DNA of 64,000 nt from Sthenelais limicola (taxonomy: Eukaryota; Annelida; Polychaeta; Phyllodocida; Sigalionidae). The notes beneath the pieces are model-generated. The model made no database searches. It was not told the DNA's origin and saw nothing but the letters and a program-made list of their open reading frames with translations. A program made the translations under genes and the position numbers. Below, piece by piece: positions 1 to 64,000 of the stretch. The stretch covers positions 106,862,194 to 106,926,193 of the forward strand of contig OW804096.1 in NCBI GenBank assembly GCA_942159475.1, read 5' to 3'. The first letter of the stretch is position 1; each line of letters opens with the position of its first letter.

Positions 1-159
1 TGGCTCATCAACTCAATGGAAAGAACATAGGCTATAATCACAACACTATCAAAGATACACATATTTAGTATCTATCCTTTTTACTATGGGGATCTCCTAG
101 AAGGCCTCCCAGCCACTGAAGTATGTATGTATGTAACAACTTTTTTGGCTTTACGAAGG

Positions 160-1110
160 GCTATTTCAACTTTACGATCGACTATTTCTAATACTTGACT
201 TTACTAATGACTTTTGACTTCACGACTATCTCAAATTTATGATCGACTATCTCAAATTTATGATCGACTATCTTGACTTCATGACCCACTATCTCGACTT
301 TATGATCATCTATCTCAACTTTACCATCAACTATCTCAACTTAACCATCAACTATCTCAACTTTACAATATGAATACTTTACAAACAACTATCTCGACTT
401 TACTAATTGCTATTTTGATTTCACGATCAACTATTTCGACTTTACAAACAACTACTTCGACTTCACAACTTACTATTTTCGACTTCACGAACAACTACCT
501 CGACTTTATGAATGAATATCTCAACTTTACGAACAACTATCTCGGCTTACTATTTCAACTTCACAAACAGCTTTTTCGACTTCACATCCGACTATTTTGA
601 CTTTACGAACGACTATTTTGACTTCACATTCGACTTTACGATTGACTATGTTGACTTAATGTTTAACTATCTTGAATTACGAACGACTATCTCTACTTTA
701 TGAACAACTATCATGACTGTACTAATGACTATTTCAATTTCACAATCAACTATTTCAACTTCACAATTGACTATTTTGACTTACTATTTTGACTTTACGA
801 ACAACTATCTCGACTTTATGAATGACTATCTCAACTTACTATTTCGACTTCACAAACGACTATTTCAACTTTACAATCAACTATTTTGACTTTACGGATG
901 ACTATTTTAACTCTATGGTTGACTATGTTGACTTAAGGATTGACTATCTTCACTTTACTTATGACTTTACGGTTGACCATCTTGACTTTACAAACAACTA
1001 TCTCAACTTTACAATTGACTATCTCAACATTTTTTTTTTTTTGTATCTTGACTTTACGATTGCCTATTTCGACTTCAAAATTGACTTTTTCGACTTTCAC
1101 GGTCGGCTAT
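160..1110 (+). repeat. Degenerate minisatellite, about 20-21-bp unit
   Basis: More than 40 tandem variants of a unit like GACTATTTCGACTTTACGAAC fill this stretch. The long open frames it yields (Tyr-Phe-Asp-Phe-Thr patterns) come from the repeat, not from a gene. Confidence 0.95.
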
Positions 1111-2075
1111 TTCAACTTTCGCAAGTCACACAGATTCACCACAGCTACTGTACACTCAAATCCGACCCTATGGGGTCAAAAGTCCCTTAAAAGTGTGATG
1201 GACTTTGAACTGTTTTCTTGTTACATTAGTTAGTTATTAATTATTTATTAAATTCACATTCTCGACGAGTCATGGCCCCTGGACTCCAACATGTCTAGTT
1301 GTAGACAACGTTTATCTTTAGGGGCACTGATTTCTCTGTACTTGCAAACCATTAATTATGGGTTAGTAAACATTGTCTGTCCCTGCCCACCATGCAGGCC
1401 AAGGTGATAGAAAACAAACAATGGAGAATATGTTTGGGTGGTTAAACTCAAAAGATGCAATGAAATTTACCTATATTTTTGGTGTACTAGTATTCATTTG
1501 ATACGGAAGTTAAAGCTGCGTTCCCAAGTGTTGATATTATACGCTTCTTTCGTAATTATATTCAATAGATAATATGTAATGACCCGGGGAATCTGCCTGG
1601 GGAGGGAATGAACAACATCGACAACGGTTTAGTATTTTATTACTAGTATTATATAACCATTTATCAACGAGCTTTACTGGAAGAACAGTTTTAATATGAA
1701 AATTAGATCCACCTTGTGGATAAGAATAAATAAAGAAGAAAGTCACTTTAATGAGACGGAAAGACCATGTAATAGCAGCAGTTGCTAAAACCTACATAAT
1801 CATAATCAATTCCCAAAGGTTTCGGTCCTTTGATGAAAATTACTCCTCTGATAAAATCCCTTTGACTACCTTAGAGTAAAAGCTCTTTTACTCAAAGATT
1901 GTACCCAATATACATGTACAAACGACATACATACAAGATGTTTCTGGTACAAGGTATTGCTTTAGCACCCCAGACATGAATACTGACTGAATATTCAATT
2001 ATGTTCTTATCAACAAAACGATGAAGCTCTTGCATCGTTTCTATCACCAAGATAAGCTCCTTCTATGACCAAAAC
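1111..2075. other. Unannotated flank, nothing recognised
   Basis: AT-rich single-copy-looking DNA between the minisatellite and a LINE remnant. No exon with splice sites was found. Confidence 0.4.
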
Positions 2076-3461
2076 CTATAATTCGTTGTAGAAACCTTCC
2101 CACATTTTGAACTCTCTATTGTTTATTGGTCCATATTTGGTGCAGTCCTTGAGTGCTCTTATGGCTACTTTAACTTCCCTTAAAAATTCGAAAAAACATA
2201 TCTTATTCGAATGAAACAATCTCGTTCGATATATGTAAAACTTTGCTTTAAGGAAAATGTAGTTTAGCGTTCTGTGTTTTATTTCATCAGACGGGATTCC
2301 CAAAACCAAGTGGGCAGCATTAATATCATCCAATATTTCACATCTTAACCACCTATTATTACCTGCCCAATTTATCAAGGTATGCCACAAATTATTTGCA
2401 TTCTCATAGTCTATAAAAAAATGGAAAATGTCATCTACCTCGTCACAGTAGTCACAAATAATAGACTTCTTAACTCCAAACTTTTCTAGCTTCAAATTGC
2501 AAACCGTGAGTCTGTTAACGACTCTATACTGAAACGCTTGAAGTCTGACATTTCTAGTGCAGGAGTATGGAATCATATACCACTCTTTAGGCTCTACATT
2601 TGAGAGATCTATGCCTTTGTTAGCGAATTTCTCTATCCAAACAATGTTTCGTTCCTCCCTTTTAATAATAGACGCTCTTATGGCGATATACAATTCTTTA
2701 GCACTTGTAACTAAGATATTAATTCTTTTGCCATCGAAATTACATGATATTTCATTTTTGAAATCTACTTCTGTGCTATCATTTAACAGAATCCACCATT
2801 TTCTGGGAATTATATCCCTGATCTGAAACCTTTCTATGAAGTTAATCTTGATTCCATTTTCAGATTTAAATTGATCAACACTCTTAACTTTGTTTCCGAT
2901 GACAATATCATTTACTTTGGATATACCTCGCCTTTTCCACACTTCCCAGCTGACAACTTTTTTTTCAAACTGGAGATAGATGTTATCCCATACTCTTTCA
3001 CATAGTACTTCCTTCTTGGAGGCTGGTTCTTTAGACACGTAAAACCTATTCCATAAATCGACTAAGTCGTCATAGAAGCACAAGCTAGTATATCTAGCTT
3101 TCGCTCTTGATCTGAAGGCCGTAAGCATGTCATTACCCATAGTTTGACTAATGAAGGCGGTCCATTTTAGATGGGGTTCATTTAATATTCTTTTTATCCA
3201 CATAAATTTCATTGCGAGTACTCTTGACTCTACATCATGTAAATCGAATCCACCCTCATCCGTTTTCTGGCATATAAATTTTCTGGCAACCATGGTTTTT
3301 CCCTTTTTCCAAATAAATTTCTCAATTTTTGATTGGAATGCCTTGATATATAAATTCTGGATACTGATCATGGTAGCAGCGTAGCCTACATGAATAAAGG
3401 TATAATCAACACATTTGAGACCAACACTCTTCCCTTGAGGGATATGTCTCTTCTGCTCCAA
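2076..3461 (-). pseudogene. LINE ORF2 C-terminal fragment (Tx1/L1-like)
   Basis: A 461-codon open stretch resembling the post-RT region of Tx1/L1-type elements: KIEKFIWKKGK....ARK..CQ..DEGGFDLHDVESR..AMKFMWIKRILNE. It ends with a CDYCDEVDDIFHFFIDYENA...W zinc-knuckle-like block. No reverse transcriptase core, so 5' truncated. The frame is fully open, so the copy is not very old. A T-rich tract lies upstream (3478-3495). Confidence 0.85.
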
Positions 3462-3904
3462 TGCTCTGGGAATATATATTTTTTTTTTGTTTTTTAAAAA
3501 TCTTTATTTTCTTTATCCTGCCGTCTTGGCTATTACAATTCTAAGCTTTCTTTGTCCAGTGTTGCAGTGACGATCGCTGAAACAAGGATTTTCTATTAGT
3601 CTTCACACATAATCATATGAATTCTGGATGAGAATAAAGTATTTTTAAATTAAAAACATTCTCCGTTAACCTCTCCTTCTTGGCTATACTACTTCTAGTT
3701 CTGTCATAATATTGTTCGTTTATTTCGCCAGATGGCGACTTGGCATGGGAACGACCCGTACGCTTCACTATTTGTTACAGATATAAGGGTTAGGCACCAG
3801 GTGGCGCCTCTGTTCTTAGATCTGGTGAATTCGTTAGATATACACATTCATTTCAAATACATATCTCTTAGGGTTGACTCTTAATACATTGGAAGCATTT
3901 ATTT

Positions 3905-4530
3905 TTATCTTAACATATTAATCTGTTCGTCTAGATCAACTTTTAACCTAGTAATTAACCATTTTTTTGGAATTGCCTGTCTATGATAATAGGATGGTCT
4001 GAAGTGATAGGATAAGGCAATATCTTTATATGTCATGACGTTACCATTTTCATATAGGATGTCTCCCACTGATGTAATACCCACTTCTTCCCATTCGGGT
4101 CTGTAAATCATTTTCTTTTTGTGAGTAATAAATTTATTGTACCATAGCCTTTCTTTCTTGATTTGATATGCCTCCTGAGGTTCATGTTTAGTATAGACCT
4201 TATTCCAGATCTTAAAAAGATCTCTATAGAAGTCATTTAAAAATTTACTCGGGCGAAAGTATGTCAAAATATGTTATAGTTCATGGAGTTAAACAACCTC
4301 AAAAGGTTCCGAGGTGATTACCGAGATGTGCCTTAAGCGAAAAGTGTTAGGAGAAAATTGAAGAAAATACAAAAAAAATACAAAATATAAAGGGAGACAT
4401 GTTTTTTTGCCTTAGAAGTGTAGAAGCCCCGACGGCAGGAATTGTTGAATAAAACCTTTAAAAAAAAACAAAAAAACTTACTCGGGCAGCTTCTTGCTAA
4501 GAAGACATGGTCCAAAGTTCTGCCTATATT
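3905..4530 (-). pseudogene. Second, more decayed LINE fragment
   Basis: 120 codons (FYRDLFKIWNKVYTKHEP, then QAIPKKWLI) align in order with the middle of the 2076-3461 LINE but are clearly diverged. A further matching piece with stops extends to about 4530. Confidence 0.7.
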
Positions 4531-4800
4531 AATACTCCCAGGTCAAATGTAAATGTGCTGATCGAGACACACAACTAAATGTTAATAGGCGAATGGAGGA
4601 ACTTTTTAATACTGTATACAGTATTAAAAAGTTAGATAAACTCAGAGAAATCTATTCACGCCATCAAGTTAATTTACTAGTCTAATTCATTGTAACATAG
4701 GTCTCAATGGTAGATACAGATCGCTAGTTGGATACAGCAACACATTAAATTTTGAAGAAACCTAGCATCTTTATATTTTAGCTATTGCGACTTCTTCCAA

Positions 4801-4806
4801 TTTATT
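4801..4806 (-). terminator. Poly(A) signal of the WDR gene
   Basis: AATAAA on the minus strand, about 40 bases after the stop codon. Confidence 0.6.
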
Positions 4807-4844
4807 TATCTGAGGTCAATCACGGAAATGACCATCAGTACTTA

Positions 4845-63445
<58,601 letters not shown>

Positions 63446-64000
63446 CTAAGAGAGAAATATATAATGGAAATCCGATGTCACTATAATGGCTTCGTTGACT
63501 GAGTTGAACATAAGCTGAAATTACCATCCAATATACGAGAGCTTATTTAAGAAAGAAAGAAATACAACAAAAGAAGCATACTATATCATTATAGCGCAAG
63601 CATTGTCTTCCTAACACTAATTTCCAAATGGGACACATGTCTAATCCTCAGGGGTAAACATTACCATATATGACGCTCCAAATGTCGTAATACCTAGAAT
63701 ATATCGATAATGGGAATGCGAGCCGATGCACTTTAATTGTTCCTAGAATTATTGGATGCGAGAGGATATCAGCCGCGCAACCGTCGAATATTGTGTCCTT
63801 AAGTAAATGTGAAAGCTTTAAATGTAAACAGTTCTGAGGGTTTCCTGGATTGAATGTTCCGCAGATAATATAAGAGTCACATAACCATGCATGCACTAGT
63901 CATTCAGATTGTGAGATTCCGAATCTTATTTTTTGGTTCGTGCTCTCTAGATAGAAATGTATACCGAGCAAGGACTGTACCTTTATATAAATGTATATAA
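63446..64000. other. WDR upstream intron, no exon identified
   Basis: The next upstream WDR exon is not apparent here and is probably beyond the window edge. Confidence 0.4.

Noticed and set aside
370..1233. Several long overlapping open frames in all forward frames
   Set aside because: They translate a 20-bp minisatellite; composition is pure repeat (Tyr/Phe/Asp/Thr or Thr/Ile/Ser/Leu).

Overview
The window is animal nuclear DNA: AT-rich, GT-AG spliced exons separated by kilobase introns, LINE and Gypsy debris, MITE-like foldbacks, a tRNA-derived repeat and minisatellites. I cannot name the species. The mix of non-LTR clades, the host gene type and an intact-looking Polinton suggest a marine invertebrate.

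Two systems dominate. The first is a host gene on the minus strand. Twenty phase-compatible exons between 63445 and 4845 encode about 1070 residues of an EF-hand plus WD40-repeat protein of the WDR49/WDR64/WDY group. The 5' end lies beyond the right edge; the stop codon and a poly(A) signal are near 4.8 kb.

The second is a Polinton (Maverick, polintovirus-like self-synthesizing element) at 14197-35978, 21.8 kb, inserted in the 29-kb intron between WDR exons 37312-37491 and 8201-8288. Its limits are set by about 165-bp terminal inverted repeats beginning AGTAGTATAC and a perfect 6-bp target duplication, agccct. From left to right it carries: a spliced zinc-finger and OTU-like N-terminus and protein-primed DNA polymerase B, split by a one-base frameshift, with a NADAR-like domain and zinc ribbon fused to the polymerase C-terminus; a packaging ATPase; a BIR (IAP-type) zinc protein; a small conserved-type protein; a charged protein; a chromodomain integrase; a minor capsid (penton-type) protein; a small basic protein; the major capsid protein; and an adenovirus-type maturation protease. 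The right third is accessory: two divergently transcribed type I membrane proteins with related Cys-rich ectodomains (27712-28620 minus and 29032-31534 plus, three exons), a three-exon acidic protein starting with an 8-nt coding exon (32530-33459), and a two-exon minus-strand protein reading inward from the right end (34319-35377). The core genes account for replication, integration and virion assembly; the accessory genes look like host-interaction cargo of unknown function.

The flanks (1-14190 and 35985-64000) are WDR introns and downstream DNA filled with repeats: a 20-bp minisatellite (about 160-1110), Tx1/L1-like and CR1-like LINE remnants, a TTAA-flanked MITE (5337-6313), a 534-bp foldback (10624-11157), a decayed Gypsy integrase (about 44.35-44.9 kb), a perfect 31-bp-arm palindrome (43625-43687), several interspersed repeat pairs and G-rich or microsatellite tracts.
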